Assembly: GCF_002377945.1 (NCBI RefSeq)
Contig: NZ_DFQV01000033.1
Coordinates: 124,001-188,000, forward strand
Reading direction: 5' to 3'
Source: Psychrobacter sp. UBA3480
GTDB taxonomy: Bacteria; Pseudomonadota; Gammaproteobacteria; Pseudomonadales; Moraxellaceae
Length of the DNA: 64,000 nucleotides
Shown one piece after another: positions 1-8,815 of the stretch. The position numbers were made by a program, and so were the translations under genes. Positions within the stretch are counted from its first letter, which is position 1; the number at the start of each line of letters is the position of its first letter. The notes beneath the pieces are model-generated. The model had not been told where the DNA came from. It did not search any database and saw nothing but the letters and a program-made list of their open reading frames with translations.

Positions 1-305
1 TCACAGCCATTGATACGTAGCTGTTTTAGCTTTGCAATCAATGGGGTTAGCCAATGCGTTATTTGTTCATCTTCTGATCTTTTCTCTTTTAATAGGGACA
101 AATAGGTATCATCACCTAGCCACACCTCAAACCAATCACCCAATATAAAGAGGCGTTTGAGCGCAGGTAGGGCGAGACAGTCATCTAATAGCGCCAAAAA
201 AGCCTGCACTAAGGCAGGCTCCTGAGGCGATAAATGCAAATCGCTAATCAATACTTGCCGCACTTGATGAGGGCGGGTCGTGATTAAGTGATTAAAACTT
301 TGCAT
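1..305 (-). CDS. lpxH: UDP-2,3-diacylglucosamine hydrolase LpxH (3' part cut off by window edge)
   Basis: The first 101 residues are visible; the gene runs off the left edge. LpxH is a peripheral membrane metallophosphoesterase that cleaves UDP-2,3-diacylglucosamine to lipid X in lipid A synthesis. The N-terminus shows the calcineurin-like metal motif LISDLHLS (Asp22, His24) and LGDWFEVWLGDD (residues 56-66; Asp57 and the GDWFE pattern typical of LpxH). The start is the ATG whose complement is at 303-305. It lies just downstream of ppiB on the same strand, an arrangement seen in other gammaproteobacteria, which supports the call. Confidence 0.86.
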   Translation of the reverse strand, partial: MQSFNHLITTRPHQVRQVLISDLHLSPQEPALVQAFLALLDDCLALPALKRLFILGDWFEVWLGDDTYLSLLKEKRSEDEQITHWLTPLIAKLKQLRINGC

Positions 306-333
306 TTATCTTGGTCCTCGTGACTTATCGTAT

Positions 334-374
334 AGCGAGCATGATTTAATAAACTCTATTAAATCATGCTCGCT
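334..374. repeat. 17-bp perfect inverted repeat (hairpin) between ppiB and lpxH
   Basis: Arms 334-350 and 358-374 are exact reverse complements, separated by a 7-nt loop. No run of T follows on either strand, so it is not a classical intrinsic terminator. It lies in the gap between two same-strand genes and could be an mRNA processing or stabilising hairpin. Confidence 0.7.
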
Positions 375-428
375 CATTCACAGCTATCGCTAAGTAACTA
401 TTACTGAATAGCTGCTATTGAATGACTA

Positions 429-944
429 TTACTGAGTAATAATGGTTGCTGAGTTGATAACAACTGGCTCTTTTGGCACATCAGCATGCATGCCGAAACG
501 ACCAGTTGGTACGCTGCGCATTTTTTCGATAACGTCCATACCGCTTGTTACTTTACCAAATACGGTGTAACCCCAACCTTGCATGTTTTTGCCAGAGTGG
601 TTTAGGAAGTCGTTGTCTTTTACGTTGATGAAGAACTGGCTAGTCGCTGAATGCGGATCTTGGGTACGCGCCATTGCGATAGTACCTTTGTCATTTTTTA
701 GACCGTTGTCCGCTTCGTTTTCGATAGGCGCATTGGTTGGTTTTTCATTCATCTCAGCGTCCATTCCGCCGCCTTGAATCATGAAACCATCAATGATGCG
801 ATGGAAAATTGTACCGTCATACTGACCAGATTTTACGTAGTTTAAAAAGTTTTCTACAGTTTTTGGTGCTTTTTCTTCGTTGAGTTCGATAACGATCGCA
901 CCCATATTAGTTTCAAGTTCTACTACTGGTGGCATGTCTACCAT
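429..944 (-). CDS. ppiB: Cyclophilin-type peptidyl-prolyl cis-trans isomerase (PpiB-like)
   Basis: A 171-residue single-domain cyclophilin that catalyses cis-trans isomerisation of proline peptide bonds. There is no signal peptide, so it should be cytoplasmic. Conserved signatures are [13 protein letters not shown] (with the catalytic Arg) and [14 protein letters not shown]. Length fits the short bacterial PpiB class. The ATG at 944 has AAGGA seven bases upstream; a second Met three residues in (MPPVVELE) is a possible alternative. It sits upstream of lpxH on the same strand and is divergent from glnS. Confidence 0.93.
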   Translation of the reverse strand: MVDMPPVVELETNMGAIVIELNEEKAPKTVENFLNYVKSGQYDGTIFHRIIDGFMIQGGGMDAEMNEKPTNAPIENEADNGLKNDKGTIAMARTQDPHSATSQFFINVKDNDFLNHSGKNMQGWGYTVFGKVTSGMDVIEKMRSVPTGRFGMHADVPKEPVVINSATIITQ

Positions 945-1089
945 GGGATATTCCTTTTTGATTGCAGCGCCTTAAATAGCACTATTGTGAGTGGTGGTTA
1001 AAAAGTTACGGGTAGTCTAACGGCTTTTTTATCCCGTGTCATGTATCAGGCTGTTAATGCGTTTGCGAAACCTGATAGAATAACGCAAC

Positions 1090-1118
1090 TTTACCCATTT
1101 TTGACAAATTTTGATAAT
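1090..1118 (+). promoter_or_regulatory. Candidate sigma-70 promoter for glnS
   Basis: TTTACC at 1090-1095 and GATAAT at 1113-1118 are 17 bp apart in the 312-bp gap between divergent ppiB and glnS. The match is moderate and rests on spacing alone. I see no operator or RNA structure in the rest of this gap. Confidence 0.35.
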
Positions 1119-1256
1119 GCGGTCGCACTATCTAGGTTTTTATATTCTCGCTTTATTTTAATATTCTCGTTTTATTTTAACACTTTAGTTTAAACGTTTC
1201 GTGATGCGTGATGGCACGCACCATGAACTGACAATTTGCGTTAGGAGCAATGCCCG

Positions 1257-2996
1257 ATGAGTGATCACTCAAGCAACAATGCACAAAAAGACGAACCAAA
1301 AAACGATTTTATTCGTAATATCATTCGTGACGATGTCGATGCGCAAAGATACCAGCAAATTGTAACGCGCTTTCCGCCTGAGCCAAATGGCTACTTGCAT
1401 TTAGGTCACGTAAAATCTATCTGCTTAAACTTTGGTGTGGCCAAAGAGTTCGGCGGTGTGTGCAACCTGCGTTTTGATGACACCAACCCAACTGCTGAAA
1501 AGCAAGATTACATCGACAATATTAAGAACGATGTGCAGTGGTTAGGTTTTGAGTGGGCAGGCGAGGCGCATCATGCCTCAGGTTATTTCGATCAGCTACA
1601 TGCATGGGCAATCCAGTTGATTGAGCAAGGCGACGCTTATGTTGATTTGCAAACCCCTGAGCAAATCAAAGAAAACCGTGGTTCATTTAATGAAGCGGGA
1701 ACGCCTTCACCATATCGTGATGCCAGCGTTGAAGACAACCTAGCGCTTTTCAACGATATGAAAGACGGTAAATACGCTGAAGGAAAGGCTATCTTACGTG
1801 CCAAGATTGATATGGCCAGCCCAAATATGAACCTACGTGATCCTGTTATCTATCGCGTGATGCATCAAGCGCATCATCAGACTGGTGATAAATGGTGCAT
1901 CTATCCGATGTATGACTTTGCTCATCCACTCTCGGATGCGTTGGAAGGGATTACCCATTCATTATGTACGCTTGAGTTTGAAGATCATCGTCCATTCTAT
2001 GATTGGGTCATTGCAAAAATCGGCTTTGATGTACCGCCGCATCAGTACGAGTTTAGCCGCTTAAACGTTGACCATACATTGACCAGTAAGCGTAAGCTAA
2101 AGCAGCTAGTAGATGAAGGTATCGTCAGTGGTTGGAATGATCCCCGTATGCCGACTGTCGCTGGCATGCGTCGCCGTGGTTATACGCCAGAGGGCTTGCG
2201 CGATTTTTGTGAGCGTGTGGGTGTGACCAAGGCGGATAGTGTCGTTGATTTCCGTTTGCTAGAGTTTAGCGTTCGTCAATCGTTAGAGACGACAACTGGT
2301 CGCGGTATGGCGGTACTAAAGCCATTGAAAGTGACTATCACTAACTTTAGCGAAGCGGTAAGCAGTTGGGAGTCGCAAAAAGCCGATAGCGTTAATGCGC
2401 GTTTTGACGATGCGACTCAGACGCTTTGGTTGACTCAGCCAAACCATCCTAACGTCGATATGGGTGAGCGTGAGATCCCATTTACCGAAACGCTATACAT
2501 TGACCAAGGTGATTATGAAATTGAGCCACCTGCAGGCTACAAGCGTCTCTCTCCAGAAAAGCCAGAGATTCGTCTGCGTAACACCTACGTACTAGCAGTC
2601 ACTGAACATATCACTGATGAAAATGGCAATGTCGTTGAGCTAAAAGCGACGATTGATCCTGCTACTTTGGGCAATAACCCTGAAGGGCGTAAGGTCAAAG
2701 GCGTGATTCATTGGGTATCAGCCAGTCAAGGTGTGCCAGCGACCGTACGTATGTACGAGCAGCTATTCAGTGCTGAGGACCCAAGTGGCGTCGCTGATGT
2801 TCATCAAGCGCTAAACCCGAACTCGCTCACTGAGCTAAATGCAGTGGTTGAGCCATCTTTGGTCAATGCAGATGCTGGCACGCGTTTCCAGTTCGAGCGT
2901 GAAGGTTACTTCATCTCTGATAGCGAAGATCATAGCACTGATAAGCCAGTATTTAACCAAATCGTTAGCTTACGTGATAGTTATAAGCCAGCTTGA
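1257..2996 (+). CDS. glnS: Glutaminyl-tRNA synthetase
   Basis: Charges tRNA-Gln with glutamine in the cytoplasm. Class I synthetase: the HIGH-type signature is in PPEPNGYLHLGHVKSI near residue 45, and the KMSKS-type loop is LTSKRK. The C-terminal half has the beta-barrel anticodon-binding region (VKGVIHWVSA). The length of 579 is slightly above the E. coli enzyme because of a short polar N-terminal tail. AGGAG at 1243-1247 lies 9 nt before the chosen ATG. An ATG at 1250 is too close to this site and opens only a four-codon frame ending at a TGA that overlaps the true start. Confidence 0.97.
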   Translation: MSDHSSNNAQKDEPKNDFIRNIIRDDVDAQRYQQIVTRFPPEPNGYLHLGHVKSICLNFGVAKEFGGVCNLRFDDTNPTAEKQDYIDNIKNDVQWLGFEWAGEAHHASGYFDQLHAWAIQLIEQGDAYVDLQTPEQIKENRGSFNEAGTPSPYRDASVEDNLALFNDMKDGKYAEGKAILRAKIDMASPNMNLRDPVIYRVMHQAHHQTGDKWCIYPMYDFAHPLSDALEGITHSLCTLEFEDHRPFYDWVIAKIGFDVPPHQYEFSRLNVDHTLTSKRKLKQLVDEGIVSGWNDPRMPTVAGMRRRGYTPEGLRDFCERVGVTKADSVVDFRLLEFSVRQSLETTTGRGMAVLKPLKVTITNFSEAVSSWESQKADSVNARFDDATQTLWLTQPNHPNVDMGEREIPFTETLYIDQGDYEIEPPAGYKRLSPEKPEIRLRNTYVLAVTEHITDENGNVVELKATIDPATLGNNPEGRKVKGVIHWVSASQGVPATVRMYEQLFSAEDPSGVADVHQALNPNSLTELNAVVEPSLVNADAGTRFQFEREGYFISDSEDHSTDKPVFNQIVSLRDSYKPA

Positions 2997-3078
2997 TTTA
3001 TGTTGGCTTAGTATTTAAAAGTATCCTTATCCAAATAGATATTTTGAAATAATACTGAACAATAGTAGTTTGCAAGTT

Positions 3079-3116
3079 AGCCCATTTCTAGTACGCTAGG
3101 AATGGGCTTTTTTGTG
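3079..3116 (+). terminator. Rho-independent terminator after glnS
   Basis: Stem AGCCCATTTCTAG pairs with CTAGGAATGGGCT (one mismatch) around a 4-nt loop, followed by TTTTTT. It separates glnS from the next gene and argues against any start codon before about 3120 for that gene. Confidence 0.88.
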
Positions 3117-3159
3117 TGTAGTTATAAAGTTAAGCATAGTAAGATTTGAGGAAATAAGA

Positions 3160-3903
3160 ATGGCAAAGTTTCTAAACAGCAGTGGTACAACGTATCATTT
3201 AGAAGAGTTGATTAAAAACGCTTCTGACAGGTTGATTATTATTAGCCCATACTTGAAGCTTAATGAACGTATCAAAGAATTATTGGAAGACCGCAACCGC
3301 CTCAAGATCGACATTCGCATTGTTTATGGTAAGAATGACTTACATCCTGAAGAAATAAACTGGCTCAAAAACCTGACCTTTATTCGTACTAGCTTTTGCA
3401 AAAATTTACATGCGAAATGCTACCTGAATGAAAATGAATGCATTATTACCAGTTTAAATCTTTATGAATTTAGCCAAGTTAATAACAATGAGATGGGTGT
3501 ACTGATTTATCGTAATGATGATGCCAAACTTTATGCCGATACTTATGAGGAAGCGCAGCGCATCATTCGTATCAGTGATGAAGTGAGAATGTCCCTTGAA
3601 AAAGTGACCGAAACTGAAAGTAAGTCTGAGCCTAGTACCAAAACAACAAACTCTACTACCAACGTAAATGGTAACTCTACGACAGAAGCCACACCCAATT
3701 ATTCTAAACTGACCACCGCAAAGCTTGCTAAAGAATTGGGCTTTAAAACTCAAGAGTTGAATGAAAAGCTACTTGCAGCGGGTTACCTACAATCGCAAGA
3801 TGGTGAGCTAGTATTGACTGATGCTGGACGTGCAGCTGGTGGTACCAGTAAAAAGGGTAAGTTTGGCGAGTTTTGCTTATGGGATGCAGGTATGGTGGTT
3901 TGA
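3160..3903 (+). CDS. Phospholipase D-like protein with one HKD-type motif and a C-terminal helical domain
   Basis: A 247-residue protein of unknown role. Residues 10-130 form a PLD-like domain with one HxK motif (NLHAKCYLN; His84, Lys86) and a following TSLNL (98-101). The Asp of the full HKD motif is replaced (Asn90). One motif per chain suggests a dimer, as in bacterial Nuc-type nucleases. Residues 145-180 are a Ser/Thr/Asn-rich linker. Residues 181-247 look like a small winged-helix or helix-rich domain (KLTTAKLAKELGF, then LTDAGRAAGG). The ATG at 3160 has GAGGAAAT upstream; an earlier in-frame ATG at 3112 lies inside the glnS terminator and is rejected. Nuclease or nucleic-acid-linked activity is an inference. 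Confidence 0.72.
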   Translation: MAKFLNSSGTTYHLEELIKNASDRLIIISPYLKLNERIKELLEDRNRLKIDIRIVYGKNDLHPEEINWLKNLTFIRTSFCKNLHAKCYLNENECIITSLNLYEFSQVNNNEMGVLIYRNDDAKLYADTYEEAQRIIRISDEVRMSLEKVTETESKSEPSTKTTNSTTNVNGNSTTEATPNYSKLTTAKLAKELGFKTQELNEKLLAAGYLQSQDGELVLTDAGRAAGGTSKKGKFGEFCLWDAGMVV

Positions 3904-4146
3904 TTATTTATCAAAGATGCTTGTCAATAAAATTTATTAAAAGATTTGTCCATCAGCTTAGAGTTAAACGGAATAACCGCATTACAATCCGTCACAAGAC
4001 ATTCATAACCAGTTTGTTAAGATAAAGTCAGTTTTTACGGATGTGCTTTATGTTATATTTGATAACTGAGCACGTCGATGATAATAATAGAACGCGAGGC
4101 CGACGTGTCGATATAAGCGTTCATTCACATAGCTAAGGAATCAAGC

Positions 4147-4785
4147 ATGGCACATTTACGTTTAGGTGATACCGCACCAAATTTTGACGCTACAACCACA
4201 GAAGGTGACATCAATTTTCACGAGTGGGCAGGTGATCATTGGGTCGTTTTCTTCTCGCATCCAGCAGATTTTACGCCAGTATGTACCACTGAGCTTGGTC
4301 GCGCCGCTGCACTGAATGGCGAGTTCCAAAAGCGCAATGTAAAGCCGATTTGTATTTCTGTTGATAGCTTAGAAGATCACAAAGCGTGGGCGAGCGATAT
4401 CGGTGAGACTCAAGGCACAGATATGAACTTCCCAATCATCGCTGATCCTAATAAAGAAGTCGCTGAGCTATATGACATGATGCATCCTAATGCCGACAGC
4501 ACTCATACAGTACGTAGCGTCTTTATCATTGATCCAAGCAAAAAAGTTCGTCTAACGCTGACATATCCTGCCAGCTGTGGCCGTAACTTTGATGAAATTA
4601 TCCGCGTAATTGACGCACTACAGTTGTCGGATGAGTACAACATTGCAACACCTGTAGACTGGAAAGATGGCGACGATGTGATCATTCCACCAAGTGTGAA
4701 AAATGAAGATATCGCTGCAAAATATCCAAAAGGTCACAAAGAGATTAAGCCGTATCTACGCACCACACCTGCACCAAACAAATAA
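4147..4785 (+). CDS. 1-Cys peroxiredoxin (Prx6 type)
   Basis: Thiol peroxidase that reduces hydrogen peroxide and organic peroxides; cytoplasmic, with no signal peptide. The active-site loop HPADFTPVCTTELG contains the peroxidatic Cys46 and Thr43. The long C-terminal arm (VDWKDGDDVIIPPSV) is typical of the Prx6/AhpC-TSA 1-Cys branch, as is the length of 212. AAGGAA lies just before the ATG. A glutathione S-transferase follows on the same strand, and glutathione or a GST can be the reductant for Prx6-type enzymes, but a terminator separates the two, so linkage is only suggestive. Confidence 0.93.
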   Translation: MAHLRLGDTAPNFDATTTEGDINFHEWAGDHWVVFFSHPADFTPVCTTELGRAAALNGEFQKRNVKPICISVDSLEDHKAWASDIGETQGTDMNFPIIADPNKEVAELYDMMHPNADSTHTVRSVFIIDPSKKVRLTLTYPASCGRNFDEIIRVIDALQLSDEYNIATPVDWKDGDDVIIPPSVKNEDIAAKYPKGHKEIKPYLRTTPAPNK

Positions 4786-4813
4786 TTAGACTGATGTATA
4801 AATGTGATTAAAT

Positions 4814-4846
4814 AAAGCCCCATGACTCAAGGTTATGGGGCTTTTA
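4814..4846 (+). terminator. Terminator after the peroxiredoxin gene
   Basis: AAAGCCCCAT pairs with ATGGGGCTTT around an 11-nt loop, followed by T-rich sequence. Confidence 0.85.
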
Positions 4847-5004
4847 TTATTTCTACTTTATGATTAATAACACTTTGCCATGATGGCCAGATTAGGCTAT
4901 AACTGTGGTATAGCGTATCAATATTTGTGCTTATCAGTACAACAACCATAATAAAGCGTATCAGCGTCAAATCGCTGTCTAATCATTCTTACAAGGAGTT
5001 TGCT

Positions 5005-5667
5005 ATGAAAAAACTATATATTACCCGTACAGCGCCCAATCCACGTAAAGCGCTTATCTTATTGGCTTCAAAAGGTATCGATGTCGACGATATGGATGAT
5101 GTCGATGTGATAGACATTGATTTTGCGGCAAATGAGCAAATGTCAGAAGCTTTTACACAAATGAATCCAATGCAGACCGTACCTGTTTTAACCTTAGATG
5201 ATGGTACCGTATTAAATGATTCTCAGGCAGTTTGTGAATATCTGGATCGCGTTTACGGTGAGCGTTCAGTCATGGGTAATGATGTGGTACAGCGTGCGCA
5301 AGTTTGCTCTATGCGCCGTGTTGCAGAGTTTGAGGTGATGTATAACTTGATGCTCGCATTTCAGCACAGTCATCCATCTAAAGCACAACGTGTTGAGCAA
5401 GTGCCAGAGTTCGTCGCACCATCAATTGCTCGTGCTGTTAAAGCCATGGCATATTTTGAGACGATACTAGAAGGTCGCGAATACCTAGTAGGTGAACAAT
5501 TAAGTTTTGCGGATATCGTGCTATATCTAAGCTTGGATTTTGGCAAAGTATTGAAGATTAATCCCAATGAGCAAGGCGAAAACCTAGCTCGTTTTTATCA
5601 AAAGATGAATGAACGCTTCAGTATTAAAAATATGGCTAAAGCCAAACCTGCCAGTGTGAATGACTAA
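5005..5667 (+). CDS. Glutathione S-transferase family protein
   Basis: A 220-residue cytosolic GST. The N-terminal thioredoxin fold (about residues 1-82) includes the glutathione-binding region TVPVLTLDDGTVLNDSQAV, with the cis-Pro and the Ser that contacts the gamma-glutamyl group. The rest is the all-helical C-terminal domain (GREYLVGEQLSFADIVLYL is the N-capping box region). The start at 5005 (MKKLYITR) is chosen because AAGGAG lies 8 nt upstream; an in-frame ATG at 4927 would add 26 residues unlike any GST. Substrate is unknown. The protein has the beta-class-like layout but the class was not resolved. Confidence 0.88.
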   Translation: MKKLYITRTAPNPRKALILLASKGIDVDDMDDVDVIDIDFAANEQMSEAFTQMNPMQTVPVLTLDDGTVLNDSQAVCEYLDRVYGERSVMGNDVVQRAQVCSMRRVAEFEVMYNLMLAFQHSHPSKAQRVEQVPEFVAPSIARAVKAMAYFETILEGREYLVGEQLSFADIVLYLSLDFGKVLKINPNEQGENLARFYQKMNERFSIKNMAKAKPASVND

Positions 5668-5740
5668 AAGGTTCTAGAAAAATAGTTTAAATCATAAAAT
5701 TTATCTATTAACCTATCCGATAAATTGATCGCTATAAAGC

Positions 5741-5774
5741 AAAACAGCTAACCTCAATCGTTAGCTGTTTTTTT
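5741..5774 (+). terminator. Terminator after the GST gene
   Basis: AAAACAGCTAAC pairs with GTTAGCTGTTTT around a 7-nt loop, followed by TTTT. Confidence 0.88.
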
Positions 5775-5980
5775 ATGAAATATAATAAAAATCAACATTT
5801 CGTTACATAGGTTAATAGTGCCAAGGTTATAGTGGTTAATCTAGCTTAGTTATATCAATTATGTTTTTAAATTATTCATTAAAGAGGAACGCTTTTAAAT
5901 TATGACTCCTTTTGAATAGGTTTTTGAAACATAGATGGTACGCGAGATAAGTTGTACAAGCTTACTAAGAGGTATGGAAT

Positions 5981-6913
5981 ATGGTAGGTAGCCGAAATAA
6001 GCCAACGTTAAAATTACTACTATTACCCAGTATGATGGCAGTTAATCTGATGCTAAGTGCGTGTCAAAAAGAAGCGGCGTCTAGCGAGAATGATACATCT
6101 CAGGGTGCTGAAGCTGGCGAGATGACAGACTTAGCCGTAAGTGAAGATCTGGTATCTAGTATGAACCCTACATCAGATGAATCTGTGCCTGTTGAATTAA
6201 CCGCTCAAGAAAAGCTGACGACCACCTTATCTCATCATCGTTGGACGTTAGTAAGTGCAGTCGACGCCAATGAACAACCTGTGGCTGAATTTGCGAATAT
6301 TAATAGTCAGGTAACGCTTGCGTTTAACCAATATCAAGGGCAAGACACGCTAAGCTATAGCGTAGGCTGTAATACGATTAGTGCTGGCTATCAGTTAAAA
6401 GGGCATACCTTAACTACTGAAGAGGGTATGAGTACAAAGATGTCTTGTGGCGAGCTAGATTTGGCAGAGAACACCTTGAATACGTTGATGCAGGGCAGTA
6501 GTGAGTTCAAAATTGATCAAGGCGATAATCTAGTATTGACCCAGTTTACTGACGATGATGTGACTTTAGTATGGAATGGTAGGCTTACTGCACAAGCGAA
6601 ATATAACAGTAAGGGTGAAACAGTATTTTGGGCAGTAAACTCCGAAACAGTACCTTGCGAAGCAGGTAACTCTGAGCAGTGTCTACAAGTTAAGCCTATT
6701 ACCTACAATGATCAGGGCATTAAAACTCACGAAGGACAGTGGCGAGTATTCGTTGGTGAGATCGATGGCTATCAGCATGACAGCAAACACGAAGAAGTAT
6801 TACGCTTACAACGCTATCAGATAAATATCAATGAATTGCCAGAAGATGATACCGCGGATGAACAGTATGCTTATATATTAGATGCAGTCATTGAAAGTTC
6901 AGTGGTGGAGTAG
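5981..6913 (+). CDS. Predicted lipoprotein with META and DUF4377 domains
   Basis: 310 residues. The N-terminus is a lipoprotein signal with hydrophobic core LLLPSMMAVNLML and lipobox LSAC (Cys28). Residues 30-80 are acidic and low-complexity. Residues 80-200 match the META (HslJ-like) pattern: HHRWTLVSAVD, VGCNTISAGYQL, MSTKMSCGELDLAENTL. The C-terminal 100 residues (VNSETVPCEAG, QCLQVKPI, GQWRVFVGEIDGY) match DUF4377, often paired with META. Function is unknown; HslJ-type META proteins are linked to stress resistance in the envelope. GAGG lies 8 nt before the ATG. It is monocistronic between two terminators. Confidence 0.8.
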   Translation: MVGSRNKPTLKLLLLPSMMAVNLMLSACQKEAASSENDTSQGAEAGEMTDLAVSEDLVSSMNPTSDESVPVELTAQEKLTTTLSHHRWTLVSAVDANEQPVAEFANINSQVTLAFNQYQGQDTLSYSVGCNTISAGYQLKGHTLTTEEGMSTKMSCGELDLAENTLNTLMQGSSEFKIDQGDNLVLTQFTDDDVTLVWNGRLTAQAKYNSKGETVFWAVNSETVPCEAGNSEQCLQVKPITYNDQGIKTHEGQWRVFVGEIDGYQHDSKHEEVLRLQRYQININELPEDDTADEQYAYILDAVIESSVVE

Positions 6914-6950
6914 CCTATTATAGTTTGAGCTTTGAAATGCTCATAGTCAT

Positions 6951-6984
6951 AAAAAACACGCGCCTAATAGTGCGTGTTTTTTAT
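6951..6984. terminator. Bidirectional terminator between the META lipoprotein and ruvC
   Basis: AAAAAACACGC and GTGCGTGTTTTTT flank a short loop, giving A and T tracts usable from both sides of this convergent pair. Confidence 0.85.
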
Positions 6985-7057
6985 GGGATGTCTACTTTGC
7001 TGTTTATTTGTTTTGACGACTGTCTGCTCTAACGCTCAGCTACTTTAACACTGATCT

Positions 7058-7642
7058 CTAACGCAAGTTACCCAAATCTTCTTCCGTCAAACGCCAACGG
7101 CCTTTCTTCTTGGAAGCACCTCGACCACGCATGGCGCTATTCAATATCAGTTTGTTCATTGAATGGCTTGAGTGAGCATGACAGATGGCGCAGGCAAGTC
7201 CATCGGCAGCATCTTGTTGCGGCACGACTTCTAACGCTAATATCCGGCAGACCATCTCTTGTACTTGTTCTTTGGCCGCCGCTCCATAGCCACAGACGGC
7301 TTGTTTGATCTGCCGAGCCGTATATTCTGACACTTCTAAATCTAGTGCAACCATTGCTGCAATCGCTGCACCTCGTGCTTGCCCAAGCTTAAGTGCAGAA
7401 TCAGGGTTTTCCGCCATAAATACTTGCTCAATCGCTGTATAGATAGGCTCGTCTGCATATTTTAAATGATGCTGTGTGATACGCGTTAATCCATTAAAGA
7501 TACGCTTAAGGCGTTCAGGCATCTCTTTGGTATCTGTACGAATCGTCCCTGCATCGATATAGGTCAGCTTGTCACCTGTCTGCTGTACTATCCCATAACC
7601 GGTCATGCGTGACCCTGGATCAATTCCTATAATAATTGCCAT
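7058..7642 (-). CDS. ruvC: Holliday junction endonuclease RuvC
   Basis: Resolves Holliday junctions together with RuvAB. The RNase H-like fold carries the four acidic catalytic positions Asp8 ([14 protein letters not shown]), Glu72 (AIEQVF), Asp144 and Asp147 ([16 protein letters not shown]). Length 194 includes a basic C-terminal tail ([14 protein letters not shown]). GGA lies five bases before the ATG. It is not adjacent to ruvAB, which lie about 16 kb away in this window. Confidence 0.96.
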   Translation of the reverse strand: MAIIIGIDPGSRMTGYGIVQQTGDKLTYIDAGTIRTDTKEMPERLKRIFNGLTRITQHHLKYADEPIYTAIEQVFMAENPDSALKLGQARGAAIAAMVALDLEVSEYTARQIKQAVCGYGAAAKEQVQEMVCRILALEVVPQQDAADGLACAICHAHSSHSMNKLILNSAMRGRGASKKKGRWRLTEEDLGNLR

Positions 7643-7901
7643 AATATTCCGTCTTGCTTACCTGTCATTTTATATTCAGTCCTATATAAATTGGATACGG
7701 AGTCAGACTCGCTTAGCCTACTGCTAGTAGCACTGACGTTTGTCTTCCTTGTAGCCAAATTATATTGTACCGACTATATGGCTTAAAAATTAGCCTTAAG
7801 TTTGATAGTATAGCAACCAATCCCCATATACATCATATGTTAGCCATTTTAATTTTCATGGCGCTCAATTTATTGGTTTTTATTTTATAGGACGACACTT
7901 T

Positions 7902-8510
7902 ATGGGTCAGATAGTTGGTATAGCCATCGTTTGGTTTATTATCGAGATGCTACTGTGGTATTTGCTTGCTCAGTTTATGAGCGGCTGGTGGGTGTTTATG
8001 TGGTTTATTATCGCCGCGGTTATCGGTATCTCCTTGATGCGCAAAGGTATGGCTGCTCTTAATCCAATGGCGCAGCAAATGAAAGCTGGTGGTATGATGA
8101 ACCCTGCGATGCGTCCGCCAGAGACCACGATGATTAAGAGTATCGCGATGGCAGCTGCAGGTATTTTACTGCTTATTCCTGGGGTGCTTAGTGATTTGAT
8201 GGCGCTGTTGGTCGTATTGCCACCTGTGCAGAAAAAGCTAAAAGACTTGGCCAATAATTACGTCATGAATAACCAGCAAAAAATGATGGAAATGATGGCG
8301 AAGCAGATGGGTGGTCAAATGGGCGGCGGTCAAAATCCATTTGGCGGTGTTGGTGGTATGGGCGGTCAAAATCCGTTCGGTGGTGCAGGTGGCATGAATG
8401 GCCAGAATCCATTTGGTGATGTGTTTAAACAGCATACTACGGTTGATGGTACTGCCAAAAACATCCCTAAAGATGTCAAGAAAATTACCAAGTCTGCTAA
8501 TGACGAATAA
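7902..8510 (+). CDS. fxsA: FxsA family membrane protein with Gly/Asn-Pro-Phe repeats
   Basis: 202 residues, inner membrane. Hydrophobic segments are at about residues 1-22, 25-45 and 85-110. The pattern of a short N-terminal helix pair followed by SIAMAAAGILLLIPGVLSDLMALLVVLP matches FxsA (suppressor of F exclusion of phage T7 in E. coli). After residue 130 the chain is Met/Gln/Gly-rich with three copies of a GGQNPFGG-like unit, an uncommon tail for this family. The cellular role is poorly known. AGGAC lies upstream of the ATG. Confidence 0.85.
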   Translation: MGQIVGIAIVWFIIEMLLWYLLAQFMSGWWVFMWFIIAAVIGISLMRKGMAALNPMAQQMKAGGMMNPAMRPPETTMIKSIAMAAAGILLLIPGVLSDLMALLVVLPPVQKKLKDLANNYVMNNQQKMMEMMAKQMGGQMGGGQNPFGGVGGMGGQNPFGGAGGMNGQNPFGDVFKQHTTVDGTAKNIPKDVKKITKSANDE

Positions 8511-8533
8511 CCATTAAGTTAAATCGTAAACAT

Positions 8534-8573
8534 AAAAAAAGCCCCTCTCATCAATGACGAAAGGGGCTTTTTA
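8534..8573. terminator. Bidirectional terminator shared by fxsA and the 6S RNA gene
   Basis: AAAAAGCCCCT pairs with AGGGGCTTTTT around an asymmetric loop. T tracts exist on both strands, so it can also end the minus-strand 6S RNA transcript. Confidence 0.86.
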
Positions 8574-8616
8574 GTGGTAGTAAATAAATTATAAGGAATA
8601 TACTTACTAACCGAAT

Positions 8617-8812
8617 GAAACAACCGAAGTGCCGCTGTAAGATGGTGACCCATGAACCGTGAAGTTCAGGGCGGATGCGTCATCATCTCTGCAGGTTTCC
8701 TGATACACCGCAAGCGGTGCAGGCATACACAATGAGACAATAGGTACCACATCCTGGTAAAGCATTATCGGCTCAGGGAATAAACATCTACTAGCCAACA
8801 CTTCAGAATAGT
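8617..8812 (-). ncRNA. ssrS: 6S RNA (ends approximate)
   Basis: Read on the minus strand, this shows the 6S hallmark CCCTGAGCCGAT about 30 nt after the expected 5' end. The outer closing stem CTGAAGTG (complement at 8799-8806) pairs with CACTTCGG (complement at 8624-8631), in the same place and form as the CUGAGAUG/CAUCUCGG stem of E. coli 6S RNA. The 3' part contains GAACTTCACGGTTCATGGGT, like the conserved E. coli segment around TTGAACCAAGGGTTCAAGGG. Predicted length is about 196 nt, against 184 in E. coli. 6S RNA binds sigma-70 RNA polymerase by mimicking open promoter DNA. Ends were set by analogy and are uncertain by a few nucleotides. A minus-strand open frame here is a by-product. Confidence 0.85.
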
Positions 8813-8815
8813 TTT

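Noticed and set aside
1250..1264. Four-codon frame overlapping the glnS start
   Set aside because: Too close to the ribosome site and very short; regulation through it is speculative.
3112..3159. Upstream in-frame start of the PLD-like gene
   Set aside because: It sits in the glnS terminator; the ATG at 3160 has a good ribosome site.
4075..4112. Inverted repeat CACGTCG / CGACGTG before the peroxiredoxin gene
   Set aside because: Short arms with a 22-nt loop; no OxyR-like pattern; could be chance.
8607..8801. 64-codon minus-strand open frame
   Set aside because: It lies within the 6S RNA gene; its apparent codons are the conserved RNA sequence.
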